From positions 62,001 through 126,000 of the forward strand of contig CAWDAL010000010.1 of assembly GCA_963800285.1 (NCBI GenBank): a stretch of DNA of 64,000 nt, written 5' to 3'. Below, one piece after another: positions 23,869 to 31,217 of this stretch; within the stretch, counting starts at the first letter, position 1, and every line of letters begins with the position of its first letter. The notes below the pieces were generated by a model. It searched no databases. It was not told the DNA's origin and saw only the letters and a program-made list of their open reading frames with translations. The translations under genes were made by a program, and so were the position numbers. This stretch comes from DASUPK01 sp963800285. Lineage in GTDB: Bacteria; Actinomycetota; Thermoleophilia; Solirubrobacterales; 70-9.

Positions 23869-24626
23869 CAGGACTCTCCGTTCGCCTGCTGGACGAACTG
23901 CTGGGCCTGCTGGATGCCGGCCGCCTGCTGCTCGAGCCAGGCCTGGTAGGTGGGCACGTCCACGACGTGCACGCGGGTCCGCATCACCGCGTAGCTGGCG
24001 CCGGAGAAGGCGTAGCTGGCGCCGTCGTAGTCACCGATCCGGTCCGCCTTGAACCAGGTCGAGTTGCTCTCGCCGGGCGTCGCGTCGAACTTGCCGCTCA
24101 GCCCGGGGACGTACCAGCGATGCACGACGTCGGTGGAGCAGAGGTGAAGGATCACCGCCGTGTCGACCGGCACCACCAGCTCGTAGTACGAGTAGGTGCC
24201 GTCCGGATACTCGTAGCGCCAGATCCACTGCTGCCCGCAGGCATTGATCTGGAGCGGCGCCGTTGACGCGTTCGTCACCGGCAGGTCGAGCGAACGCTGC
24301 GCCGTCGTCAGCGCGGCGGCCTGCAGGCCGTCCGGCCCGGACGCCTCGACCTTCTTCGCGCTGTCGGTCTCGATGATGCCGAGCACGAAGGCAAGGAGGA
24401 CGATCAGGCCGAAGGCCCCCGCGGTCCCGAGTTGCGCCGGCCGGCGCACGACGAGGCGGCGCGGCTCACGTCCGCGCGCGGAACGGAAGCGCATGACCAT
24501 GGCGACGAGCGCCATGTTGATCGCCACGAGCAGGACGAGGCCGATGACGAGCATCACCCAGTAGAGGGTGTTCATGTCGTCCGCGTTGGGCGAGTGCGCC
24601 GCGTGGGGGCCGATCAGGGCAAGCAA
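23868..24626 (-). CDS. Cytochrome c oxidase subunit II paralogue lacking the CuA site
   Basis: 252 residues; ATG of MNTLYWVMLVIG is an alternative start. Two helices (about 19-45 and 70-86) are followed by a cupredoxin domain with GQQWIWRYEYPDGTYSYYEL, STDVVHRWYVPGLSGKFDAT and DYDGASYAFSGASYAVMRT. In the last segment the CuA ligands are replaced: both Cys by Ser204 and Ser208, Glu by Ala206, His by Tyr212; Met215 and His169 remain. The fold seems kept while copper binding is lost. First gene of the operon containing the ligand-less subunit I, ctaA and ctaB. Confidence 0.9.
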   Translation of the reverse strand: MLALIGPHAAHSPNADDMNTLYWVMLVIGLVLLVAINMALVAMVMRFRSARGREPRRLVVRRPAQLGTAGAFGLIVLLAFVLGIIETDSAKKVEASGPDGLQAAALTTAQRSLDLPVTNASTAPLQINACGQQWIWRYEYPDGTYSYYELVVPVDTAVILHLCSTDVVHRWYVPGLSGKFDATPGESNSTWFKADRIGDYDGASYAFSGASYAVMRTRVHVVDVPTYQAWLEQQAAGIQQAQQFVQQANGES

Positions 24627-24681
24627 GGCGGCGTGAGTCTATTAACTCGCCCCCCGGGTGGTCTGGCAGAATCGCTGATCG

Positions 24682-26418
24682 ATGGCGGAGGAAGGGACGG
24701 CTGCACGGGCGCTGCGCCGCATGGCGGACTCCGAACCGGAGCTTGCGGCCCGCCTCGTGGTCCATTCGCTGCCGGCGGCGGCCGCGTCGCTGCCCACCGG
24801 CCTGAGCTACCGGCTCGAGCTCGAGGGGCTCGGCGCCTGGAACGTGAAGTCGGTCGGAGAGCGAGCCGAGGTGACCGAAGCCCCGAGCGGCGGCGACCTG
24901 AATGGCGAGGCGTTCGCGATCGAGACCGATCCGACGACCCTCGCGCGGCTGGCGTCGGGCCGCAGTCCGATCGGCGCCCTGGTGCGCCGCCGCCTGCGCC
25001 TGCGAGGCCGGCGCCGCAAGGCGCTGGCGCTGCGCCGGCTCTCCGCTGACGCCGGCCCTCGCGATCTGGCGCGCCTCGGCCTGCCGGTCGATCCCGACCT
25101 GGTCTTCCGCTCGCTCGAATACGCGATCGAGCCCGAGTGGACCGCCGGGCACAGCTTCTCCGTGGCCTACGAGCTGGTCGGGGACGGTGGCGGCGCCTGG
25201 AGGGTCGAGGTCGACGACGGCAAGGTGCGGGTCCAGCGCGGCACTGGCGAAAGCCCCGACGCCATTGTCCGCATCCGATACTCGGACTGGCTGCAGTTGC
25301 TCTCCGGCGAGGTCAGCCCCTCCGACGCGATGAGGCTCGGCCTCACCGAGATCGAAGGCCGCATCTTTCCCGTCACCCGGCTGGGCCGCTGGATCGACCG
25401 GGCCGAGGGAGTGGACGGCCCTGAGCTCGCGCGGGAGGAGCGCCAGAAGGTCCAGCAGGCGCAGAACGCCGGCAGCTGGGGCAGCAACGGCCGTGCCGCG
25501 CCCAAGGGCGGGCTGATGGACTACGGCCAGCTCTACGCTCTCTGGGAGCGGCAGAACTGGCGCGCTCACGAGCTCGACTTCTCGGTGGACCGAGAGCACT
25601 GGCTGGTCAGCCCGGCCGAGTCCCAGCGGCACACCGCGTTCAGCATCGGGAGCTTCTACGTCGGCGAGGAGCGGGTCACGGCGGACCTGGCGCCGTTCCT
25701 GCTGGCGGCCCCGAGCGGCGAGATCGAGGCGTTCCTCGCCACCCAGCTGGTGGACGAGATGCGCCACGCCGTCTTCTTCGACCGCTGGGCCAGCGAGGTG
25801 ATGGGGCTCGAGTCAGGCAGCTTCCGCGCGCGCCTGCACGAGATCGAGGACCGGATGCTCGGCGCCTGGCGATTCCTCTTCGACGAGTCGCTGCGCGACA
25901 TCGCCGACCGGATCAAGGCGAAGCCCGACGACCTCGAGCTCTTCGTCGAGGGCATCGTCACCTACCACATGGTCACCGAGGGAGTCCTCGCGATGCCCGG
26001 GCAGCGGATCATGATCGAGTACACCGAGGACCACCAGCTGTACCCCGGCTTCAACCGGGGCTTCCGGCTGGTCGAGCAGGACGAGCACCGCCACATCGCC
26101 TTCGGCGTCCGCTTCCTGAGGGACGTCTGCGAGGAGCGGCCCCACATGAAGGAGGTCGTTCGGAACCGGCTGACGGAGCTCCTGCCGAAGGCGGCGGAGG
26201 TCTTCTGCCCGCCCGAGGCGGACGACCCCTCGGACTTCTTCTCCTACGGTCACCACTCCTCGCAGATCTACGGCTTCGCCTACCAGGCCCTGAAGCGCCG
26301 GATGGGGGCGATCGGGATCGAGATTCCGCTGCCCGGGGAGCTCATGCCGGGCCCGGTCGACTTCGGGGGCCTGGCGGAGCGGCGGACCCTCGCCGAGGAA
26401 GCCGCCGCCCCGGGCTGA
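24682..26418 (+). CDS. SCP2-like domains fused to an R2-like diiron/ligand-binding oxidase
   Basis: 578 residues. Residues 1-105 and about 135-230 look like two sterol-carrier (SCP2) modules (GLSYRLELEGLGAWNVKSVG; VEVDDGKVRVQRGTGESPDA). From about 280 a ferritin-like R2 helical domain follows with metal motifs FLATQLVDEMRHAVFFDRW (ExxH), FVEGIVTYHMVTEGVL (Glu) and LVEQDEHRHIAFGVRF (ExxH), as in R2lox and class I ribonucleotide reductase small subunits. A diiron or Mn/Fe oxidase acting on a hydrophobic ligand delivered by the SCP2 part is plausible. Divergent from the metal-less oxidase operon; CAGAAT 9 nt before the ATG may be its -10. Confidence 0.82.
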   Translation: MAEEGTAARALRRMADSEPELAARLVVHSLPAAAASLPTGLSYRLELEGLGAWNVKSVGERAEVTEAPSGGDLNGEAFAIETDPTTLARLASGRSPIGALVRRRLRLRGRRRKALALRRLSADAGPRDLARLGLPVDPDLVFRSLEYAIEPEWTAGHSFSVAYELVGDGGGAWRVEVDDGKVRVQRGTGESPDAIVRIRYSDWLQLLSGEVSPSDAMRLGLTEIEGRIFPVTRLGRWIDRAEGVDGPELAREERQKVQQAQNAGSWGSNGRAAPKGGLMDYGQLYALWERQNWRAHELDFSVDREHWLVSPAESQRHTAFSIGSFYVGEERVTADLAPFLLAAPSGEIEAFLATQLVDEMRHAVFFDRWASEVMGLESGSFRARLHEIEDRMLGAWRFLFDESLRDIADRIKAKPDDLELFVEGIVTYHMVTEGVLAMPGQRIMIEYTEDHQLYPGFNRGFRLVEQDEHRHIAFGVRFLRDVCEERPHMKEVVRNRLTELLPKAAEVFCPPEADDPSDFFSYGHHSSQIYGFAYQALKRRMGAIGIEIPLPGELMPGPVDFGGLAERRTLAEEAAAPG

Positions 26419-26426
26419 GCTCGGGA

Positions 26427-26744
26427 TCAGGTGGGGGTGCCTCCGCCTCCGCCTCCGTCGCCGTCCCCGGTGCCGCACTGCCGGAGCGCCGGCGAGCGAT
26501 TGGCCGCGTTGTCGAGGCCGGCCGAGTTGTCATTGCCGACCCGCATCTGCGATCCGCGCAGGAAGGCCGGGGGCACGGGATCGACGATCCCGCCCGAGAC
26601 CTGGTAGCCGCCCCGCGCCGAGTTCTCGGCCTCGTTGCAGACGGTCGACGCCTGACTCGCGGGAGCGAGCGCGCCCAGATAGCTGGCGGCTACGACCCCG
26701 GTGGTGATCAAGAGCTTCTTGCCGGTTCTCACTGTGACCTCCAT
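26427..26744 (-). CDS. Small secreted Cys-containing protein
   Basis: 105 residues from ATG 26744 (MEVTVRTGKKLLITTGVVAA). The signal peptide ends near PASQA. The mature part STVCNEAENSARGGYQVSGG to LRQCGTGDGDGGGGGGTPT has two cysteines that could bridge and a Gly-rich end. No domain recognised. It is convergent with the SCP2-R2 gene and divergent from the M1 peptidase. Function unknown. Confidence 0.7.
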   Translation of the reverse strand: MEVTVRTGKKLLITTGVVAASYLGALAPASQASTVCNEAENSARGGYQVSGGIVDPVPPAFLRGSQMRVGNDNSAGLDNAANRSPALRQCGTGDGDGGGGGGTPT

Positions 26745-26878
26745 GTCGTGTTCGCGGCCTCTTGCCGCGCTCCGGGTATGAGTCGATCTCATCCCCGCCG
26801 GTCTTGAGGGCGGTTGGACGGGTTTCAGGGGGAGATGGACGAACGAACAAGGCGCGGGGTAAGGTCGCCGGCGGGGAG

Positions 26879-28249
26879 ATGAGAGTGGTTGGGACAAGCG
26901 GCCTGGCGGCGGCGATCGCCCTCCTGGGCGTGCTCGCGGTGTCCCCGATGGCCCTGGCTCAATCGCCCGGCGCGGCGGGTCTGGGCGACCCCTACTTCCC
27001 GTCGATGGGCAACGGTGGCTATGAGGTCGACCACTACGACCTCAACCTGAGCGTCCGCCCGAAGCCGGATCGCGTCAAGGCGGTCGCGACGCTCGGCGCC
27101 ACCGCCACCCAGGCCCTGAGCTCGTTCAACCTCGACTTCCGCGGATTGAAGGTGACCTCGGTGACCGTCGACGGGACCCCGGCCGCTGTCGCCCGGCGAG
27201 GCGGTGAGATGACCGTGAGGCCGACGGCGACGCTCGCCTCCGGTGCGAGGTTCACGGTTCGCGTCGCGTACAAGGGCCGGCCGAGGCCGATCGGCGGGAT
27301 CGGCTGGATCAGGACGCACGACGGGACCACGGTGTTCAGCGAGCCGAACGGCTCGCCGGGCTGGTTCCCCTGCAACGACCATCCGACCGACAAGGCGAGC
27401 TACTCGTTCACGGTCACGGTGCCCCGGCGCTATCGCGCGATCGCCAACGGGTTGCTCGACTCCGTCCAGCGACACCGAGGCGCGACCACCTTCGCCTGGC
27501 ACGAGCCGGAGCCGATGGCGACCTACCTGGCGACGGTGACGATCGGGCATTTCCGGATCAAGTCGTCGGCGATCGACGGTCTGCCGGCCTGGACGGCCGT
27601 CGCCCCGGGCCAGGGTCGCCGCGCCCGGCGCAGCCGGCGCATGCTGCCTCGCGTCATCCGCTTCCTCGCGGACCGGTTCGGCGCCTATCCGTTCTCCAGC
27701 GCGGGATCGATCGTCGTCCCGGGAAAGGGGGAGACGGCTCTCGAGACCCAGACGCGACCGGTCTATTTCGGCGCTCCCTTCACCGAGGTCGTCGCTCATG
27801 AGACCGGGCACCAGTGGTTCGGCGACTCCGTTTCGCTGACCCGGTGGCAGGACATCTGGCTGAACGAGGGCTTTGCGACGTTCTCGCAGTGGCTCTGGGA
27901 CACGCGCGGGTCGGACCGGAAGATGCGCCGCATCTTCAGGTCGCTCCACAAATCGAAGAGCCCGTTCGGCTATCGAGGCTTCTGGAGGTTGCCGCCCGGC
28001 GCACCCGGGCCGAAGAAGCTCTTCTCAGCGGCGGTCTACTTCCGGGGTGGCCTGACGCTGGAGGCGCTGCACGAGAAGCTGGGTGACGCGGCCTTCTTCG
28101 GAATCCTCCGCGACTGGGCCGCCCTGCACCGCTACGGGAACGGGACCACCCAGCAGTTCATCGCCCTGGCCGAGGACGAGTCCGGGATCTCCCTCAGCCA
28201 CTTCTTCGACGTTTGGCTGTTCGAGCCGCGCAAGCCGAAGAGCTGGTAG
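26879..28249 (+). CDS. Secreted M1-family metallopeptidase
   Basis: 456 residues from ATG 26879. The signal peptide core is LAAAIALLGVLAVSPMALA. The N-terminal saddle domain contains HYDLNLSVRPKPDRVKAVAT. The catalytic domain has ALETQTRPVYFG in the place of the GAMEN exopeptidase motif, then VVAHETGHQWFGDSVSL with the HExxH zinc site, and the third ligand Glu in WLNEGFATF. A tyrosine in AAVYFRGGLTLEALHEKLG fits the transition-state residue. It lacks the C-terminal HEAT domain, which is normal for short secreted actinobacterial members. It cleaves N-terminal residues from peptides. Confidence 0.92.
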   Translation: MRVVGTSGLAAAIALLGVLAVSPMALAQSPGAAGLGDPYFPSMGNGGYEVDHYDLNLSVRPKPDRVKAVATLGATATQALSSFNLDFRGLKVTSVTVDGTPAAVARRGGEMTVRPTATLASGARFTVRVAYKGRPRPIGGIGWIRTHDGTTVFSEPNGSPGWFPCNDHPTDKASYSFTVTVPRRYRAIANGLLDSVQRHRGATTFAWHEPEPMATYLATVTIGHFRIKSSAIDGLPAWTAVAPGQGRRARRSRRMLPRVIRFLADRFGAYPFSSAGSIVVPGKGETALETQTRPVYFGAPFTEVVAHETGHQWFGDSVSLTRWQDIWLNEGFATFSQWLWDTRGSDRKMRRIFRSLHKSKSPFGYRGFWRLPPGAPGPKKLFSAAVYFRGGLTLEALHEKLGDAAFFGILRDWAALHRYGNGTTQQFIALAEDESGISLSHFFDVWLFEPRKPKSW

Positions 28250-28281
28250 CCGCTACGCCTTGAATCGGCCGGGCGGCGATG

Positions 28282-28295
28282 CGAACATACGTTCG
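28282..28295 (+). promoter_or_regulatory. LexA (SOS) box at dinB start
   Basis: CGAACATACGTTCG, a perfect 14-bp palindrome (CGAAC-N4-GTTCG) matching the LexA box of Gram-positives and actinobacteria. Its last base is the first base of the GTG at 28295, so LexA would block the start region of the DNA polymerase IV gene directly. Confidence 0.75.
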
Positions 28296-29470
28296 TGTCG
28301 TCATCCGTGTCGATCCTCCACGCCGATGCCGACGCCTTCTTCGCTTCGGTGGAGCAGCGGGACGATCCGAGTCTGCGTGGCAGGCCGACGATCGTCGGGG
28401 CCGGGGTGGTCATGGCCGCGAGCTACGAAGCGCGCGCCTTCGGGATCCACGGCGGGATGGGTGGACGGCGCGCCCACCAGCTCTGCCCGCACGCCGCCGT
28501 CGTCCCGCCGCGCTTCTCGGCCTACTCTGAGGCGAGCCGAGCGCTCTTCGATCTCTTCGAGGAGACCGCCCCGCTCGTGGAGGGCATGTCGCTGGAGGAG
28601 GCCTTCCTGGATGTGCGCGGGCTGGAGCGGATCTCCGGCAAGCCACGCCAGATCGCCGAGCGACTTCGGCGTCAGGCGCGCAATCGGATCGGGCTGGCCG
28701 TGACCGTCGGCGTCGCCAGGACGAAGGTGCTCGCCAAGATGGCGAGCCGCGCCGCCAAGCCGGACGGACTGCTCGTCGTCGATCCGGAGCGGGAGGCGGA
28801 GTTCCTGAGGCCGCTGCCCGTCGAGGCTCTCTGGGGCGTCGGCGCCGTGACCGCGGAAAAGCTCCGCGCCCACGGGATCTCCACGATCGGGCAGCTCGGA
28901 CGCCGCGACGAGGGCGAGCTCGCGCTGTTTCTCGGGGCGCACGCCGCGCGGCACCTCCATGCGGTCGCGCACAACCGCGACCCGCGCCGTGTCCGTCGCG
29001 GCCGGCGGCGTCGGTCGATCGGCACGCAGTCCGCGTTCGCCGGTCGCCGGAAGTCCGGATCTGATCTCGACACGCTGCTGGTCTCCCTGGTCGATCGCGT
29101 CACGCGGCGTGCGCGGGCGGCGAACCGAGCGGGACGCACGGTGACGCTTCGCCTGCGGCTCGGAGACTTCTCCCGCATCACCCGCTCGCGAACGCTTCCG
29201 CATCCGACGGCGGGCACCGGCGCGATCCTGGCGGCGGCGAGGGCACTGCTCGGCGTGACGAGGCCGCTGATCGAGCGACGCGGGATCACCCTGCTCGGGA
29301 TCACGGTCGCGAACCTCAGCGACGAGGCACAGCTCGAGCTGCCCCTCGAGTCGCGGCTGGATCCGGCACTTGACCTGGCGATCGACGAGATCCGCCGCCG
29401 CTTCGGGACCGATGCGATCAGGCGCGGTTCGAATCCACCTTCGACGCCTCGCCACGTCACGCAGGTGTGA
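28295..29470 (+). CDS. dinB: DNA polymerase IV (Y-family)
   Basis: 391 residues from GTG 28295; because the SOS box covers this codon, GTG 28307 (VSILHADADAFF) may be the true start. Catalytic acidic residues are in ILHADADAFFASVEQ and GMSLEEAFLDV. It carries the helix-hairpin-helix region ALWGVGAVTAEKLRAHGIST and a little-finger domain to the end. It copies past damaged bases with low fidelity. The LexA box indicates SOS induction. The C-terminal QLELPL-type beta-clamp motif is present (AQLELPLESRL). Confidence 0.93.
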   Translation: MSSSVSILHADADAFFASVEQRDDPSLRGRPTIVGAGVVMAASYEARAFGIHGGMGGRRAHQLCPHAAVVPPRFSAYSEASRALFDLFEETAPLVEGMSLEEAFLDVRGLERISGKPRQIAERLRRQARNRIGLAVTVGVARTKVLAKMASRAAKPDGLLVVDPEREAEFLRPLPVEALWGVGAVTAEKLRAHGISTIGQLGRRDEGELALFLGAHAARHLHAVAHNRDPRRVRRGRRRRSIGTQSAFAGRRKSGSDLDTLLVSLVDRVTRRARAANRAGRTVTLRLRLGDFSRITRSRTLPHPTAGTGAILAAARALLGVTRPLIERRGITLLGITVANLSDEAQLELPLESRLDPALDLAIDEIRRRFGTDAIRRGSNPPSTPRHVTQV

Positions 29471-29482
29471 GCCCTTCCCTAA

Positions 29483-29488
29483 TAGGGT
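29483..29488 (+). promoter_or_regulatory. -10 element (TAGGGT) of the ThDP enzyme gene
   Basis: TAGGGT ends 7 nt before GTG 29496 with no ribosome site between, suggesting a leaderless transcript. It lies within the palindrome CCCTAATAGGG. Confidence 0.4.
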
Positions 29489-29495
29489 CCGGGAC

Positions 29496-31091
29496 GTGAG
29501 CAGCGTTCGCGAGGTCACCTTCGAGCTCTTCCGCGAGCACGGGATGACGACGATCTTCGGCAACCCCGGCTCGACGGAGCTGCCGATGCTCGCCGAGTTC
29601 CCAGACGACTTCCGCTACGTCCTTGGCCTGCAGGAGGCGGTGGCGGTCGGGATGGCCGACGGCTACGCCCAGGCATCGGGCGGCCCGGCCCACGTCAACC
29701 TGCACACGGCGCCGGGGGTCGGCAACGGGATGGGGGCGATCTTCAACGCCCAGGCGAACCACTCGCCCCTGGTGGTGACCGCGGGCCAGCAGGTCCGTGC
29801 CCACATCACGATGCAGGCGAACCTGACCAACCGCGACGCGACCCGCGTCGTCCATCCCTTCGTCAAGTGGAGCTTCGAGCCACCGCGGGCGCAGGACGTG
29901 CCGCACGCGCTCGCCCGGGCGATCCACATCGCCTCGCTCGCTCCGAAGGGGCCGGCTTTCGTCTCGCTGCCGATGGACGACTGGAACATGGAGGCCGAGG
30001 AGGCCTCCGGCGCCGTCGTCGAGCGGACCTCCGAGCCGCGGTCGGGTCCGGACCCCGGCGCGATCAAGGAGCTCGCCAAACGGCTGGAGGGGGCGAGCAA
30101 CCCGGTGCTCGTCGCCGGCCCCGACATCGACGCCAGCGGCGGCTGGGACGACGCCATCGCCCTGGCCGAGCGCCAGAAGCTGCCGGTCTTCGCCTCGCCG
30201 GCCCCGGGCGGCGGCCGGCTCGGATTCCCCGAGGGCCATCCCCTCTTCCAGGGCGTGCTGCCGCCGGCGATCGGCCCGGTCGCCGAAACGCTCAAGGGCC
30301 GCGATGTGATCCTGGTGATCGGCTCCTCGGTCTTCCCCTACTACCCCTACATCCCGGGGCCGCTGCTCCCGGAGGGTGCCTCGCTGGTCGCGATCACCAG
30401 CGATCCCGACGAGGCCGCGCGCGCCCCGATGGGGGATGTGATCCTGGCCGACCCCGCGCTCGCCATCCGCGCGCTGCTCGCCGAGGTCGGCGAGGCGAAC
30501 CGCGCCGAGCCGGACCCGCTGCCGGAGCCGAGCGCGGGCGAGGAGACGGACCCGCTGACACCGACGATGGTGCACAACACTCTCGCGCAGGTCTTCCCCG
30601 ACGACGGCATCGTCGTCCTCGAGTCCCCGTCCAGCACCCTTGCCCTTCGCAACCAGCTCCGCCTGTCAAAGCCCGGCAGCTATTACTTCGGGGCGGGCGG
30701 CGGCCTCGGCTTCGGTCTCGCGGCGGCGATCGGCGTCCAGCTCGCCCAGCCGGACCGCCCGGTCGTCTGCGTCCTCGGCGAGGGCTCGGCCCAGTACGCG
30801 ATCACCGGCTTCTGGACGGCCGCGGCCTACGACGTCCCGGTCACCTTCCTGGTCCTCCGCAACGAGGAGTACTCGATCCTCAAATGGTTCGCGGACATCG
30901 AGGAGGTGCAGGGCGCGCCGGGCCTCGACCTCCCGGCGCTGGAGGTCGCGAAGGTCGCCGAGTCCTACGGGGTTCCCTCGAAGTCGGTCTCCGGCCGCGA
31001 CGAGCTGCACTCCGCGCTGGAGAGCGCGCTCAGCTCCGGGAAGCCGCAGCTCGTCGAAGTCCCGGTGACGCCGGGCATGGCGCTGTTCTAG
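29496..31091 (+). CDS. Thiamine-diphosphate enzyme close to benzoylformate decarboxylase
   Basis: 531 residues from GTG 29496. Three ThDP-family domains. The N-terminal segment FGNPGSTELPMLAEFPDDFR, GLQEAVAVGMADGYAQASGG and NLHTAPGVGNGMGAIFNAQA follows Pseudomonas MdlC closely, giving the catalytic Glu, Ser26-type Ser and His70-type His. The Mg/ThDP site is VLGEGSAQYAITGFWTAA. The residue matching His281 of MdlC appears to be Tyr (SVFPYYPYIPG), so substrate or protonation may differ. Decarboxylation of an aromatic 2-oxo acid is the best guess; other 2-oxo acids are possible. Confidence 0.85.
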   Translation: MSSVREVTFELFREHGMTTIFGNPGSTELPMLAEFPDDFRYVLGLQEAVAVGMADGYAQASGGPAHVNLHTAPGVGNGMGAIFNAQANHSPLVVTAGQQVRAHITMQANLTNRDATRVVHPFVKWSFEPPRAQDVPHALARAIHIASLAPKGPAFVSLPMDDWNMEAEEASGAVVERTSEPRSGPDPGAIKELAKRLEGASNPVLVAGPDIDASGGWDDAIALAERQKLPVFASPAPGGGRLGFPEGHPLFQGVLPPAIGPVAETLKGRDVILVIGSSVFPYYPYIPGPLLPEGASLVAITSDPDEAARAPMGDVILADPALAIRALLAEVGEANRAEPDPLPEPSAGEETDPLTPTMVHNTLAQVFPDDGIVVLESPSSTLALRNQLRLSKPGSYYFGAGGGLGFGLAAAIGVQLAQPDRPVVCVLGEGSAQYAITGFWTAAAYDVPVTFLVLRNEEYSILKWFADIEEVQGAPGLDLPALEVAKVAESYGVPSKSVSGRDELHSALESALSSGKPQLVEVPVTPGMALF

Positions 31092-31133
31092 CCGCCCGCA
31101 CAAACCTGCGGCTCAAACGGACGAGCCCCAATT

Positions 31134-31188
31134 GGCGAGTTGTTGTCGCATAGCGACAGGAAGGCGCCAGTAGGCGCGAAAACTCGCC
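31134..31188. other. Structured intergenic element (three-helix junction)
   Basis: Outer arms GGCGAGTT (31134-31141) and AACTCGCC (31181-31188) enclose two hairpins: TGTCGC-ATA-GCGACA (31144-31158) and GCGCC-AGTA-GGCGC (31164-31177). All pairs are perfect. It lies between the ThDP gene and the dehydrogenase gene. Could be a terminator complex, a REP-like element or a structured RNA. Confidence 0.5.
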
Positions 31189-31205
31189 CAGCGCTCCCAC
31201 GCGAC

Positions 31206-31211
31206 TAGGCT
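31206..31211 (+). promoter_or_regulatory. -10 element (TAGGCT) of the dehydrogenase gene
   Basis: TAGGCT ends 6 nt before ATG 31218. Leaderless spacing as at ctaC. Confidence 0.4.
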
Positions 31212-31217
31212 GCGCTC

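Noticed and set aside
22156..24626. The second oxidase pair as a decayed pseudogene or as a normal second oxidase
   Set aside because: There are no stops or frameshifts and operon overlaps are intact, so simple decay is unlikely; loss of every ligand excludes a normal oxidase.
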